A stretch of 64,000 bases of DNA from Providencia sp. R33 (GCF_019343475.1 NZ_CP072453.1:1674001-1738000), one strand, 5' to 3'. Counted from the stretch's first letter, positions 45,424 through 54,853 are shown. Numbers and translations: made by a program. Notes: generated by a model from the sequence alone, not told the origin.

Positions 45424-46020
45424 TTATTCAGTTAGGTAGGTATGGACTTGTGCAGGGCCTCCTGGATAACCGTAACCATAACCCCAAGGGTGATTATAGT
45501 AGTACGGGTCGCCATAATAGCCGTAGCCCCATGGGCCTGACGGCGGGATCATCACACTTTGCGCGACATTCCAACGCTGGAAGCCTGTCACATCTAAAGT
45601 GACATATTTATAGGGGACTTGCCCAACTTTCCCCTGTTGTTCTCCGGTAATTTTTCCTACAACAGTCACATAGCGATTGGTAAAGTCGCTTGGCTCACGG
45701 AAACCATTAATATAAGCATAAATACGGCCAATAGATGGCGCATTAAGTTCTGGCGCAGCGTCGTATTTACTGAGTGCCATCACCGCAATTTCTAAACGTG
45801 TCCGGGTAGGTTCATTCGCCACTGCGAGAACTTTACCACCAAAACGTGCTTCCTGACCAATATACATTTCAGGTGCATTTTGTACAGATGTTAAGCTATC
45901 TGCGGGATTCTGAACTGACCCTTGAATTGATGCGGGTATTGAAACGCACCCAGTTAGTGCTAATACGCTTGCAACAAAAAGGCCTTTCAGTGCATTACGG
46001 CAGTTCAATTCGATGTTCAT
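45424..46020 (-). CDS. yeaY: Slp-family outer-membrane lipoprotein YeaY
   Basis: The 198 residues have a lipoprotein leader (LALTGC), the Slp core (IYAYINGFREPSDFTNRYVTVVGKITGEQQGKVG in parts) and a glycine/tyrosine/proline-rich C-terminal tail (WGYGYYGDPYYYNHPWGYGYG) that resembles the E. coli YeaY tail. The role is stress-related envelope lipoprotein. It lies in the rnd-fadD-yeaY-tsaB order. GGAGG precedes the start. Confidence 0.93.
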   Translation of the reverse strand: MNIELNCRNALKGLFVASVLALTGCVSIPASIQGSVQNPADSLTSVQNAPEMYIGQEARFGGKVLAVANEPTRTRLEIAVMALSKYDAAPELNAPSIGRIYAYINGFREPSDFTNRYVTVVGKITGEQQGKVGQVPYKYVTLDVTGFQRWNVAQSVMIPPSGPWGYGYYGDPYYYNHPWGYGYGYPGGPAQVHTYLTE

Positions 46021-46236
46021 AGACTACCTCCGATTAGCAACAGTATAAATTTAGGTCATACGGTTTAAAATAGTCTGTATCAAAGAAGACACAATATGTT
46101 AAATCGGATAGATATAAATAGGATACTTATTAATCATATCCTATATTTATGAAGGATTCGATGTGTTTTTTTATCCATCAAAAAAAGGCTATCTGTGAAA
46201 AATAGCCTATTCATTTTGATGATTTTGTCGTTAGAC

Positions 46237-46935
46237 TTATTCGCGACCTGGAAGTTTTTTCCACGTCACTTCATTACGTAAATAGGTCGGTTCCACATTT
46301 TCAACCGCAACGGTTTTACCTTGAAGCCATAATTGCGCAGCAATAGGCAGCATATCTTGTGCAGCAGGTAGGGTTATTTGGCTGTTATTGAGAGATTCAT
46401 AACCGTCTAGTAATGATGGATATGCTTCCCACCCTGTTCCTGCATAACTCCATTGCCCTGAAATACCAGCAAATTTGGTTTTAAAGTCGTCAGGTAATAA
46501 GACCGCTTCAGTTTCTTCACCCTGCCAAGCACCGTCAGCAGCACGTGAATATTGTGCGCAATAGATTTCAGACATACGGGCATCTATCGCCACCAGCACG
46601 TTTGATTGGTTGGTTGTACGAAATACCCCTTGCGCCAAGGTCATCAACGATGACACGCCAATCATCGGTAAATCAGCTCCGAGTGCTAAGCCTTGAGCAA
46701 TGCCCACACCAATACGCACACCAGTAAAACTTCCCGGCCCGCGGCCGAACGCGAGTGCATCTAGTTGATTTAAAGTGACACCTGCCTCTGCTAGTACTTC
46801 CCCGACCATTGGTAAAACTTTTTGCGTGTGTTCGCGAGGTGAAATAGCAAAACGTGAGATAATGTCATCACCACATAATAGTGCGACAGAACAGGCTTCA
46901 GTTGCTGTATCGACAGCAAGAATACGACTCGACAT
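46237..46935 (-). CDS. tsaB: tRNA threonylcarbamoyladenosine biosynthesis protein TsaB
   Basis: TsaB is the scaffold partner of TsaD and TsaE for the t6A modification of tRNA. The ASKHA fold is seen in ILAVDTATEACSVALL and RGPGSFTGVRIGVGIAQGLALG. The 232 residues match E. coli YeaZ (231). It is 90 bp downstream of yoaA and read in the same direction. Confidence 0.95.
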   Translation of the reverse strand: MSSRILAVDTATEACSVALLCGDDIISRFAISPREHTQKVLPMVGEVLAEAGVTLNQLDALAFGRGPGSFTGVRIGVGIAQGLALGADLPMIGVSSLMTLAQGVFRTTNQSNVLVAIDARMSEIYCAQYSRAADGAWQGEETEAVLLPDDFKTKFAGISGQWSYAGTGWEAYPSLLDGYESLNNSQITLPAAQDMLPIAAQLWLQGKTVAVENVEPTYLRNEVTWKKLPGRE

Positions 46936-47025
46936 GCCTAAACTCCGGCAAATTAACAGATTTCAATTGAAAGATGCTGCTTATAGTAACATAAACCGCC
47001 GACAGGATTGCAGAAAAACACGCAG

Positions 47026-48948
47026 TTATTTCGCAGCGGCCTGTGTCCTCTTTTTCGCAAGAAAATTTATCGCTTTGGTTAAACTGCGGGTTCGTGGTGA
47101 TGGTGGCAAACTGCGTAAAAATACTTCACCATAAGGACGCGTGACTAAGCGATTATCGCAAATCACTATCACCCCGTAATCACTGGTATCACGAATTAAA
47201 CGCCCCACCCCTTGTTTTAAGGTGATCACTGCATCGGGTAATTGCACATCCGCGAATGGATCACCGCCACGCAGTTCACAATCTTCAATACGTGCTCTTA
47301 ATAGGGGGTCATCGGGCGCGGTAAAGGGTAGTTTATCGATGATCACACAGGTTAACTCATCACCACGCACATCTACGCCTTCCCAAAAGCTACTCGTCGC
47401 GACTAACACCGCATTACCTGCGGCAATAAACTGGGCAAGTAATTTATTTTTACTGCTTTCCCCTTGCATCATCACGGGCAGGGTCAACGAGGCTTTAAAC
47501 TCTTCAGCCAGCTCTCGCATCATTAAGTGAGACGTACAGAGAAAAAAACAACGCCCCTGATTTTTTTCAATCAACGGCCGCAACATGGTTGCCAACTTCT
47601 GCGCGCTACCCCGTTGGTTTGGCTCAGGTAAAAAACGCGGAACACACAGCATCGTTTGGCTTTCGTAATCAAAAGGGCTGGCTAACAACAACGTTTTCGC
47701 TTTAGTGAGCCCTAAACGATCCGTAAAGTGGCTCAATTTTTCATTCACAGAAAGCGTCGCAGAGGTAAACACCCAGCTCGCTGGTGTACCTGCTATCATT
47801 TCGCTAAATTTATCTGCAACCGTGAGGGGGGTTAATGCGAGTAAAAAGTGACGACCATAACTTTCGAACCAATAACTGTAGCCAGGAATAGTAACATCTT
47901 TTAAGCGATTCAATCGGTTACGGTAGATAGTCACGCGCTCAAAAATAGAGTCTAAACTTTGGGAACGCCCTAACGACGTTTTAATTACCTCATAACAAAG
48001 TTCTAAGGAATCATCGAGCAAGGTTAAGGCACGCTGAACTTCATTCAGTTTTAATAAATCACGCAAATTGCCACGGAAGCTATTTTCCCCCAGATTCAAG
48101 CGAAAATCTAAAGTGCTCTGTGTCAGTCTATCAGCACTTTTTTGCAGTTGAACTTGGTCTTTTAATTCCGTGCGATAGGTCATTATCATATCGCGAGCAA
48201 GATCGAGCAATTGCCGGCTACTTAGCTGTTGACCAAAATATTGGCTAGCAATATCAGGAATTTGGTGGGCTTCATCGAAGATCATCACATCGGCTTGTGG
48301 GATCAATTCCCCAAAACCGGTGTCTTTAACAACGCGATCCGCCATAAACAAGTGATGGTTAACCACCACGACATCCGCTTCTAGCGCTTTTCGGCGCGCT
48401 TTTAACACAAAGCACTCTTGGTAACGCGGGCAGTCACTGCCTAGGCAGTTGTCGTTGGTGCTAGTCACCAATGGCCAAACAGGGCTATCTTCTGCAATGT
48501 CATGGCAAGTGCTGGTATCACCTAGCTCAGATTCAATAGACCAGCTGCGCAATCGCACCACGGCGGATAAAATTTCAGGCTCTAAGCTCCCCCCACCCAA
48601 TGATTGCTGATCTAACCGCTCTAAGCACAAATAGTTCGAGCGCCCTTTTAGTAAAGCTGTACGCCCGGTGTAATTCATCGCATTAATAATCGTTGGCAGG
48701 TCACGGTGATAAAGTTGGTCTTGCAGTGCTTTTGACCCCGTGGAAACAATTACTTTTTTACCGCTTCTTAGCGCTGGTACTAAATACGCGTAGGTTTTCC
48801 CTGTTCCTGTACCCGCTTCTGCGACTAAAACATGTTGTTGTTCAATGGCCTCTGTGACTGCATTAGACATCGTCACCTGCGCGGCACGCGGTTGAAAACC
48901 TGAAATTGTTTTAGCCAAAAAGCCGTCAGCAGAAAAGTCGTCGTGCAC
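47026..48948 (-). CDS. yoaA: DinG-family Fe-S DNA helicase YoaA
   Basis: YoaA is an XPD/DinG-type helicase that partners with the DNA polymerase III chi subunit in repair in E. coli. It shows Walker A AEAGTGTGKTYAYLVPAL, cysteines of an iron-sulfur domain (CLGSDCPRYQECFV), DEAH at about residue 225, and the late motif QGVGRLIRD. The 640 residues match the family (636). The start is GTG. Confidence 0.95.
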   Translation of the reverse strand: MHDDFSADGFLAKTISGFQPRAAQVTMSNAVTEAIEQQHVLVAEAGTGTGKTYAYLVPALRSGKKVIVSTGSKALQDQLYHRDLPTIINAMNYTGRTALLKGRSNYLCLERLDQQSLGGGSLEPEILSAVVRLRSWSIESELGDTSTCHDIAEDSPVWPLVTSTNDNCLGSDCPRYQECFVLKARRKALEADVVVVNHHLFMADRVVKDTGFGELIPQADVMIFDEAHQIPDIASQYFGQQLSSRQLLDLARDMIMTYRTELKDQVQLQKSADRLTQSTLDFRLNLGENSFRGNLRDLLKLNEVQRALTLLDDSLELCYEVIKTSLGRSQSLDSIFERVTIYRNRLNRLKDVTIPGYSYWFESYGRHFLLALTPLTVADKFSEMIAGTPASWVFTSATLSVNEKLSHFTDRLGLTKAKTLLLASPFDYESQTMLCVPRFLPEPNQRGSAQKLATMLRPLIEKNQGRCFFLCTSHLMMRELAEEFKASLTLPVMMQGESSKNKLLAQFIAAGNAVLVATSSFWEGVDVRGDELTCVIIDKLPFTAPDDPLLRARIEDCELRGGDPFADVQLPDAVITLKQGVGRLIRDTSDYGVIVICDNRLVTRPYGEVFLRSLPPSPRTRSLTKAINFLAKKRTQAAAK

Positions 48949-49099
48949 TACAGAAACCTATTTGTCAGCAAAAATAAGACGCTCACTTTACCATGAGTTA
49001 TTACTCTGTGCTGTTCTAATTATGGTTTCATTGATCAAGCGATTTTCATCCCGCCCGCAAGCTGCTATCCTTTAACTGAATAAATAAGAAGGAATAATT

Positions 49100-49447
49100 A
49101 TGACTATTAAACGTATTGACCCCGATAATCGTTGGTCTGAAGCTGTTATTCACAATAATGTGATTTATTACACCAGTGTTCCCGAAAATTTGGATGCCGA
49201 TATTGTCGCTCAAACAGCGAATACATTAGCCGCTATTGACGTGATGTTAGAGCGTGTCGGTTCTGATAAGAGTAAAATTCTTGATGCCACCATTTTCCTT
49301 GCGGATAAAGCTGACTTTGCGGGGATGAACCAAGCATGGGATGCATGGGTAGTTGCTGGTAGCGCACCTGTTCGTTGTACAGTTCAAGCCCTACTGATGA
49401 AACCTGAATACAAAGTTGAAATCAAAATTGTTGCGGCAATTGATTAA
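49100..49447 (+). CDS. yoaB: RidA family protein YoaB
   Basis: RidA/YjgF-type enamine or imine deaminases protect pyridoxal-phosphate enzymes. The 115 residues have the RID fold, the WSEAVIHNNVIYYTS start and the conserved arginine in APVRCTVQALLM. AGAAGGAA lies before the ATG. It is divergent from yoaA, as in E. coli. Confidence 0.93.
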   Translation: MTIKRIDPDNRWSEAVIHNNVIYYTSVPENLDADIVAQTANTLAAIDVMLERVGSDKSKILDATIFLADKADFAGMNQAWDAWVVAGSAPVRCTVQALLMKPEYKVEIKIVAAID

Positions 49448-49468
49448 GCCAGTTTTTTCATAGAGAAA

Positions 49469-49499
49469 AGGGCTACCGTTTTTGGTAAGCCCTTTTTTG
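49469..49499 (+). terminator. Terminator of yoaB
   Basis: GGGCTACC pairs with GGTAAGCCC (one bulged base) around a T-rich loop, followed by TTTTTT. Confidence 0.85.
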
Positions 49500-49500
49500 T

Positions 49501-49597
49501 TTGTGGTGTCGCTAGGCGACAATCGCGCTAATCCCAAGGAGCATACATAAGTATGTGACTTGGATTAGCAAGTGCAGCCAACAACCTGACGACACAA
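49501..49597. repeat. Palindromic intergenic repeat, copy 1
   Basis: This element is nearly identical to 49626-49721. Outer arms GTGTCG (49506-49511) and CGACAC (49590-49595) enclose an inner stem CTAATCCCAAG / CTTGGATTAG with CATAC/GTATG nested at the tip. It behaves like a folded interspersed repeat. The family name is not known to me. Confidence 0.75.
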
Positions 49598-49625
49598 TAT
49601 ACAACACATTCATGCGCTAAATAGT

Positions 49626-49721
49626 TTGTGGTGTAGCTAGGCGGCAATCGCGCTAATCCCAAGGAGCATAATAAGTATGTGACTTGGGTTAGCAAGTGCA
49701 GCCAACAACGCTACAGCACAA
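49626..49721. repeat. Palindromic intergenic repeat, copy 2
   Basis: The second copy lies 125 bp after the first. Outer arms TTGTGGTGTAGC (49626-49637) and GCTACAGCACAA (49710-49721) pair at 11 of 12 positions. The inner stem is CTAATCCCAAG / CTTGGGTTAG. Most of the core is unchanged between copies, while the arms differ in a way that keeps pairing. Confidence 0.75.
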
Positions 49722-49743
49722 AATATAACGCGCATGACGTGCA

Positions 49744-50076
49744 TTAGGACATCTTAATCAACACCATACCTAACAACAGCAACACTATTCCACCCCAGCC
49801 TTTATAATTCAGCCGTTGGTTAAACAGTATCCACCCTGCTGCCACTGTTGCGATGATCCCGAATGCGCCCCAGAGCGCATAAGCGATGGATAGCTCAATG
49901 CCTTTTACCGCTTGCGCGAGAGAGCTAAATGCCCCCAGCACAGCCACCAGCGAGAGGATACCAAGCCAATATCGTTTAAAGCCATTCGACATTTTTAACA
50001 AGATATTCGCAATGATTTCCAATACAACGGCTAGGATCAAAAACGCAGCATGCCACCATTCAAAATGACTGGCCAT
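49744..50076 (-). CDS. mdtI: Spermidine exporter subunit MdtI (SMR family)
   Basis: MdtI and MdtJ form a heteromeric small multidrug resistance exporter that exports spermidine in E. coli. The 110 residues have four membrane helices, the first with the essential glutamate (ILAVVLEIIANILLKMS), and the YALWGAFGI loop. The ATG at 50076 follows GGAGGCG and comes one base after the mdtJ stop (TAATATG). The frame upstream to 50106 lies inside mdtJ. Confidence 0.94.
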   Translation of the reverse strand: MASHFEWWHAAFLILAVVLEIIANILLKMSNGFKRYWLGILSLVAVLGAFSSLAQAVKGIELSIAYALWGAFGIIATVAAGWILFNQRLNYKGWGGIVLLLLGMVLIKMS

Positions 50077-50077
50077 A

Positions 50078-50506
50078 TTACGCCTCCGACTTAGCTTCGC
50101 GTCCAACTAAAGCACTTGATTTGGCTGCGTTGACCGCATGTTGAGTGGCTTGTTTTACTTTTTGAGCCGACTCGCGAACTGTTGCTTTTTTGGTTCCTGA
50201 TTTAATCAGACCAATACCGGTGATCAGTAATACTAATCCACCTATTTTCATTGGTGATAAGGTTTCGTCAAACCACATAACGCTGAAGGTAGTAATAAAC
50301 AAAATACCGATACCTTCCCAAAGTGCGTAAGCAACACCTAATGCGACTTTTTTTACCGCAATCGCGAGAAGAATGTAAGAAGTGGCTATCATCACGTACA
50401 TGACCACCATACCAGTGAAATCGCCGCTCACACTGGCGTGTTTCATTGATAAGGTACCAATAACTTCAGTTACGATAGCTAATATTAAAAATATCCAATA
50501 AATCAT
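50078..50506 (-). CDS. mdtJ: Spermidine exporter subunit MdtJ (SMR family)
   Basis: The four-helix SMR core (about 1-105) carries the conserved glutamate in IFLILAIVTEVIGTLSMK and AYALWEGIGI. The C-terminal 35 residues are charged and alanine/lysine-rich (KKATVRESAQKVKQATQHAV), which makes the protein 142 residues against 121 in E. coli. It is first in the mdtJI operon, after a long leader of about 250-300 bp. Confidence 0.93.
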   Translation of the reverse strand: MIYWIFLILAIVTEVIGTLSMKHASVSGDFTGMVVMYVMIATSYILLAIAVKKVALGVAYALWEGIGILFITTFSVMWFDETLSPMKIGGLVLLITGIGLIKSGTKKATVRESAQKVKQATQHAVNAAKSSALVGREAKSEA

Positions 50507-51139
50507 TATAATATCTCTCTATATACAGCCGCGTCACAGCCTGTTTTTTGTACAGATCATGCGAACAGAAAGCGTTAACGCAGTTGTTGAAAATTCAAAT
50601 AAAAACAATACGATGCTGAGTTTATTCAGCGAAATGAATAATCGAGAGAGACGCTATAATGCACCACACCAGTAGTGTTCACTGGAAAGGATAGCTGAAA
50701 GGAAAAGCCTGTGTGTCGTTCTTTTTTGGGACTTGCTGATCTTGCCGCTAGTTGAGCTAAGCATGATATCTTATTCTTTTCATCAGGCGGACATCCACCC
50801 AATTTACTCCGAACCCTCATGTTGATAGTTGATTACAGCTTATTTTTAGCATGCCTTTTTTATTAAGTCAATGAATACAAACACCTTTTATATTGCATAA
50901 AAATATGCATACTTATTCATTAATATGCTAACTAACCCTAGAGCCATCAAGCTTCAACCGAATATCCAACCGCTATTTCGACATTTTCTTTTAGTGTTTT
51001 TTAATAAAAAAATTTATTTTTACCACTTTTTTGACTTTGCTAGCCCAATGCGTGCGCTGTTTGATCTTTCACATTGACAAGCTAAAGGAACAAGCTTCTT
51101 ATAGTAACCATATGATTGAGTTACACCAAAGAGAGAGAC
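50507..51139. other. Divergent mdtJ/pdxK control region with possible uORF
   Basis: On the minus strand a 36-residue frame runs from ATG 50764 to TAG 50654, ahead of mdtJ, and starts MLSSTSGKISKSQKRTTHR. Its ribosome site (AAGA) is weak. In E. coli the mdtJI leader contains a small ORF (mdtU) linked to spermidine control, so this could be the counterpart. The half near pdxK (50880-51110) is AT-rich and holds no other feature seen. Confidence 0.4.
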
Positions 51140-51988
51140 ATGAACACCTTCAGCCTAACCTCCAATAGCTTTCAAAATGCCGCAGACGCAACGCCACTCC
51201 CTTATGATGTCGTATCTATTCAATCCCAAGTGATTTATGGCAGTGTGGGAAACAGTATCGCCGTTCCTGCACTGACCAAGCAAGGTTTACGTGTTGCTGC
51301 AATTCCAACCGTCGTATTAAGTAATACCCCTCACTATCCAACCTGTTATGGCGGTGAATTACCGGGTGAATGGTTTCGTGGTTATTTAAACGGTTTTGTC
51401 GAACGCGGTAGCTTAGACTCCGTCAGATCAATTCTAACGGGTTATTTAGGTTCACCAGACAAAGCGCGGGATTTAGCAGATTGGCTGGCAAAAGTGCGTG
51501 AACAGCGCCCTACATTACCAGTCATTGTCGACCCAGTAATGGGGGATGAAGATAGCGGTTTTTATATTCCACCTGAAATTGCGGATGTCTATCGTGACAA
51601 AGTGATCCCATTAGCAACAGGTATTATCCCGAATAAATTCGAATTGATGACCTTAAGTGGGCAGCAGGTTAATGACTTAGACGAAGCGATTATTGCCGCT
51701 CGCAGCTTATTAAAAGGTCATACGCAATGGGTAATTATTACCAGTGCCTTCCAACCTGATGACGATAATATTGAAGTGGTCTGCGTGACAAAAAATGATG
51801 TCGCCGTGATCCGCCATAAACGTTACCCTGTCACGCCAAAGGGAACAGGTGATTTATTTGGGGCAGAACTGACTGCACAACTCCTTGCTGGCCTATCCGT
51901 CCCTGATGCTGCAAAAATGGCATGTTTACGTATCGAGCAAGGGATCATCCATATGGTGGCAACGGGTCGCAGTGAGTTAGTGCTTTAA
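51140..51988 (+). CDS. pdxK: Pyridoxine/pyridoxal/pyridoxamine kinase
   Basis: PdxK phosphorylates B6 vitamers in the salvage pathway of pyridoxal phosphate. The ribokinase-type fold has VVSIQSQVIYGSVGNSIAVPAL, the VDPVMGD segment and the anion hole GTGDLFGAELTAQLL. The ATG at 51140 with GAGAGAG upstream gives 282 residues (E. coli PdxK 283). It resembles PdxK more than PdxY in the N-terminal region. Confidence 0.93.
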   Translation: MNTFSLTSNSFQNAADATPLPYDVVSIQSQVIYGSVGNSIAVPALTKQGLRVAAIPTVVLSNTPHYPTCYGGELPGEWFRGYLNGFVERGSLDSVRSILTGYLGSPDKARDLADWLAKVREQRPTLPVIVDPVMGDEDSGFYIPPEIADVYRDKVIPLATGIIPNKFELMTLSGQQVNDLDEAIIAARSLLKGHTQWVIITSAFQPDDDNIEVVCVTKNDVAVIRHKRYPVTPKGTGDLFGAELTAQLLAGLSVPDAAKMACLRIEQGIIHMVATGRSELVL

Positions 51989-52008
51989 TTCATTTCCATA
52001 CGCCATAA

Positions 52009-52036
52009 AAAAGCCAAACTCGAAGGTTTGGCTTTT
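52009..52036. terminator. Bidirectional terminator between pdxK and zwf
   Basis: AAAAGCCAAAC (52009-52019) and GTTTGGCTTTT (52026-52036) pair perfectly around a 6-base loop, with A and T tails on both strands. Confidence 0.92.
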
Positions 52037-52062
52037 ATCAATAAATCGCGTTTAGTTATCGA

Positions 52063-53538
52063 TTATTCAAACTCATTCCAAGAACGGCCATCGCGGGCAA
52101 TCATTGCAACAGAGGCAATTGGCCCCCACGTACCTGCTTGGTATGGTTTTGGTGCTTCGTTGTCCATCGCCCATGCATCCATGATGGAATCAACAAATTT
52201 CCATGCTTCTTCGACTTCATCACGACGAACGAATAATGCTTGGATACCACGCATTGCTTCAAGCAGCAGGCGCTCATAGGCATCAGCCAAGTGAGTTTGG
52301 TTGAACGTTTCAGAGAAACTTAAGTCCAGCTTTGTGGTTTGTAAGCGGTGTTTATGATCAAGACCCGGCGCCTTGTTCATAATTTCGATATCAATCCCTT
52401 CATCTGGCTGCAAACGAATAGTCAGTTTGTTTTGTGGTAAATCTTGATAGCTTTCTGAGAAAATATTCAGCGCAGGTTTTTTAAAGTAAACAACTACTTC
52501 TGAACATTTTGCTGGTAGGCGTTTACCTGTACGTAAATAGAAAGGTACGCCCGCCCAACGCCAATCGTCGATATCCACACGTAGTGCAACGAATGACTCC
52601 GTCATGCTCTGCTTGTTAGCGCCCTCTTCTTCAAGATAACCTGGTACTTTTTTACCTTGAACAAAACCTGCCGTATATTGCCCACGAACCGCTTTTTCAC
52701 GTACATTTGTATGGTCAATACGACGTAATGAACGTAGTACTTTCACTTTTTCATCACGAATACGGTCAGTGGTTAAATCCGCAGGCGGGGACATGGCAAT
52801 CATTGTTAGGATTTGCAGTAAGTGGTTTTGGATCATGTCACGCATTTGACCAGCTTGGTCAAAATAACCCCAACGACCTTCAATCCCAACTTCTTCTGCA
52901 ACAGTAATTTGCACGTGGTCGATAGTGCGGTTATCCCAGTTATTGATAAATAACGAGTTTGCAAAACGCAGCGCTAATAGGTTTAAAACTGTCTCTTTAC
53001 CCAGGTAGTGGTCAATACGGTAAACTTGGCTTTCGTCAAAGTATTTTGCCACTTCGTTATTGATTTCTTGGGAAGATTCCAAATCAGTGCCTAATGGTTT
53101 TTCCATCACCACACGGTTTGGTTTTTTATTTAATTTTGCGTGACCAAGACCTTGGCACATTGCACCAAATGTACTTGGTGGCATAGCAAAGTAATGAATA
53201 GCAGGATGTGAGTCTTGCTTTAGCATATCCGCTAAACGCACAAAACTGTCTGTTTCGTTAACGTCTAAATTACAGAAATCTAAGCGGGCACTGAGTTTTT
53301 CCCACAATGCTGAATCGAGTTCTTCTTTTAAGAATTTGTCTAACGCTTCTTTAACGAATTCGACATAATCAGCTTGTGTCCAATCTGCACGGCCTACACC
53401 GATGATTCGGGTATCAGGGTGGATGTAACCCGCCTTTTCCAACTGATATAAAGAAGGAAGCAGCTTACGACGAGCGAGGTCTCCCTTGGTACCGAAAATA
53501 ATTAAGTCACAAGCTTGAGCAGCATTATGTACCGCCAT
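52063..53538 (-). CDS. zwf: Glucose-6-phosphate 1-dehydrogenase
   Basis: Zwf catalyses the first step of the oxidative pentose phosphate and Entner-Doudoroff routes. The N-terminal fingerprint IFGTKGDLARRKLLPSL and the active-site RIDHYLGKE are present. The ATG at 53538 with AGGAGAACC upstream gives 491 residues, equal to E. coli. It is divergent from hexR. Confidence 0.97.
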   Translation of the reverse strand: MAVHNAAQACDLIIFGTKGDLARRKLLPSLYQLEKAGYIHPDTRIIGVGRADWTQADYVEFVKEALDKFLKEELDSALWEKLSARLDFCNLDVNETDSFVRLADMLKQDSHPAIHYFAMPPSTFGAMCQGLGHAKLNKKPNRVVMEKPLGTDLESSQEINNEVAKYFDESQVYRIDHYLGKETVLNLLALRFANSLFINNWDNRTIDHVQITVAEEVGIEGRWGYFDQAGQMRDMIQNHLLQILTMIAMSPPADLTTDRIRDEKVKVLRSLRRIDHTNVREKAVRGQYTAGFVQGKKVPGYLEEEGANKQSMTESFVALRVDIDDWRWAGVPFYLRTGKRLPAKCSEVVVYFKKPALNIFSESYQDLPQNKLTIRLQPDEGIDIEIMNKAPGLDHKHRLQTTKLDLSFSETFNQTHLADAYERLLLEAMRGIQALFVRRDEVEEAWKFVDSIMDAWAMDNEAPKPYQAGTWGPIASVAMIARDGRSWNEFE

Positions 53539-54007
53539 ATTGGTTCTCCTCAATTTGCGGAATCTAAGACCTAACTAGGATAGGCCCTATTGTAATTTTG
53601 TTAAAATTAGCCCTAATTCCGCTAATGTACCCTGTTGCTGGTGTTCAGTAAATCTTCATGATACTGATCACAGTTTTTATGCTGAAAAAAGCAGCATATC
53701 ATTGTTCTTAACTGTCATTATACACTTTATGCCATCCTACCCTTAAATCTTGCTCAAAAACTGAAAGGAGCCAGCTTTAGTAATAAAATAACAAAAAAAG
53801 TGCTCAACTTACTGAGGTGAAAATTAGATACGCTTCAAAGTTTCATAAAAAAGCTGCCATTGATCACCCGCATTCAGATAGCCTACTTACCCTACATAGT
53901 ATATTTTCACTCTAAGTGATTGCCTCACGACAGCAAGCTATAATCAAACATAACATAGCGTGATGGCAGAAAAATTTCTCCTTTTGATGAAATAGGCGCT
54001 TTGCTAT
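53539..54007. promoter_or_regulatory. Divergent zwf-hexR control region
   Basis: The 469-bp gap contains TGTAATTTTGTTAAA at 53591-53605, about 53 bp upstream of zwf. It keeps the left half (TGTAATT) of the HexR pattern TGTAATTNNATTACA and degrades on the right, so it is a candidate HexR site. No further gene is seen here. Confidence 0.45.
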
Positions 54008-54853
54008 ATGAATATTTTAGAACAAATGAAAACCAGCCTCGATTTTTTAAGTAAATCGGAGAAAAAAGTGGCTGAAGTGATTTTAGGGATGCCACAGCGC
54101 GCTATTCATCTCAGTATTGCGGCTCTTGCACAATTAGCTGATGTCAGTGAACCTACCGTTAACCGATTTTGCCGTAAAATGGAAACTAAAGGCTTTCCAG
54201 ACTTCAAACTTCGCCTTGCCCAAAACCTCGCTAATGGCACGCCCTACGTTAATCGACATATAGAAGAAACGGATACAGTAAACACCTACACGCACAAAAT
54301 TTTTGAGTCTGCAATGGCGGGCCTTGACCATGTGAAGCATACCCTCGATATCAGCGCGGTTAACCGTGCTGTCGACTTGCTCACTCAAGCTCGAAAAATT
54401 AGTTTCTTTGGCTTTGGCGCATCCGCTGCCGTGGCTCACGATGCGATGAATAAGTTCTTTCGTTTTAATATTCCTGTCATGTATTTTGATGATATTGTCA
54501 TGCAACGCATGAGCTGTATGAATAGTACTGAAGGGGATGTGATTGTGTTAATTTCTCACACAGGAAGAACCAAAGCCCTTGTCGAGATGGCTCAATTGGC
54601 ACGGCAAAATGATGCGACAGTCATTGCTATCACCTCAGAGAATGCCCCTCTAGCACAAGCCGCTTCGTTATCTATCATTATTGATGTCCCTGAAGATACA
54701 GATATGTACATGCCAATGGTTTCTCGAATGGCACAACTTGCCGTTATAGATGTCTTAACAACTGGGTTTACGTTAAGAAGAGGTGAAAAATTTAGAGATA
54801 ACTTGAAGCGCGTCAAAGAAGCCTTGCGTGATTCGCGGTTTGATAACGTCTAA
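54008..54853 (+). CDS. hexR: HexR, RpiR-family regulator of hexose catabolism
   Basis: HexR represses zwf, edd-eda and related genes and senses 2-keto-3-deoxy-6-phosphogluconate. It has an N-terminal helix-turn-helix (LAQLADVSEPTVNRFCRKM) and a C-terminal sugar-isomerase (SIS) domain with ISFFGFGASAAVAHDA and VIVLISHTGRTKALVE. The 281 residues are near the family size (289). It sits between zwf and pykA as in E. coli. Confidence 0.95.
   Translation: MNILEQMKTSLDFLSKSEKKVAEVILGMPQRAIHLSIAALAQLADVSEPTVNRFCRKMETKGFPDFKLRLAQNLANGTPYVNRHIEETDTVNTYTHKIFESAMAGLDHVKHTLDISAVNRAVDLLTQARKISFFGFGASAAVAHDAMNKFFRFNIPVMYFDDIVMQRMSCMNSTEGDVIVLISHTGRTKALVEMAQLARQNDATVIAITSENAPLAQAASLSIIIDVPEDTDMYMPMVSRMAQLAVIDVLTTGFTLRRGEKFRDNLKRVKEALRDSRFDNV

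Noticed and set aside
50626..50820. 64-residue frame on the minus strand upstream of mdtJ
   Set aside because: It has no ribosome site and overlaps the better-placed 36-codon uORF in another frame; its composition does not look protein-like.
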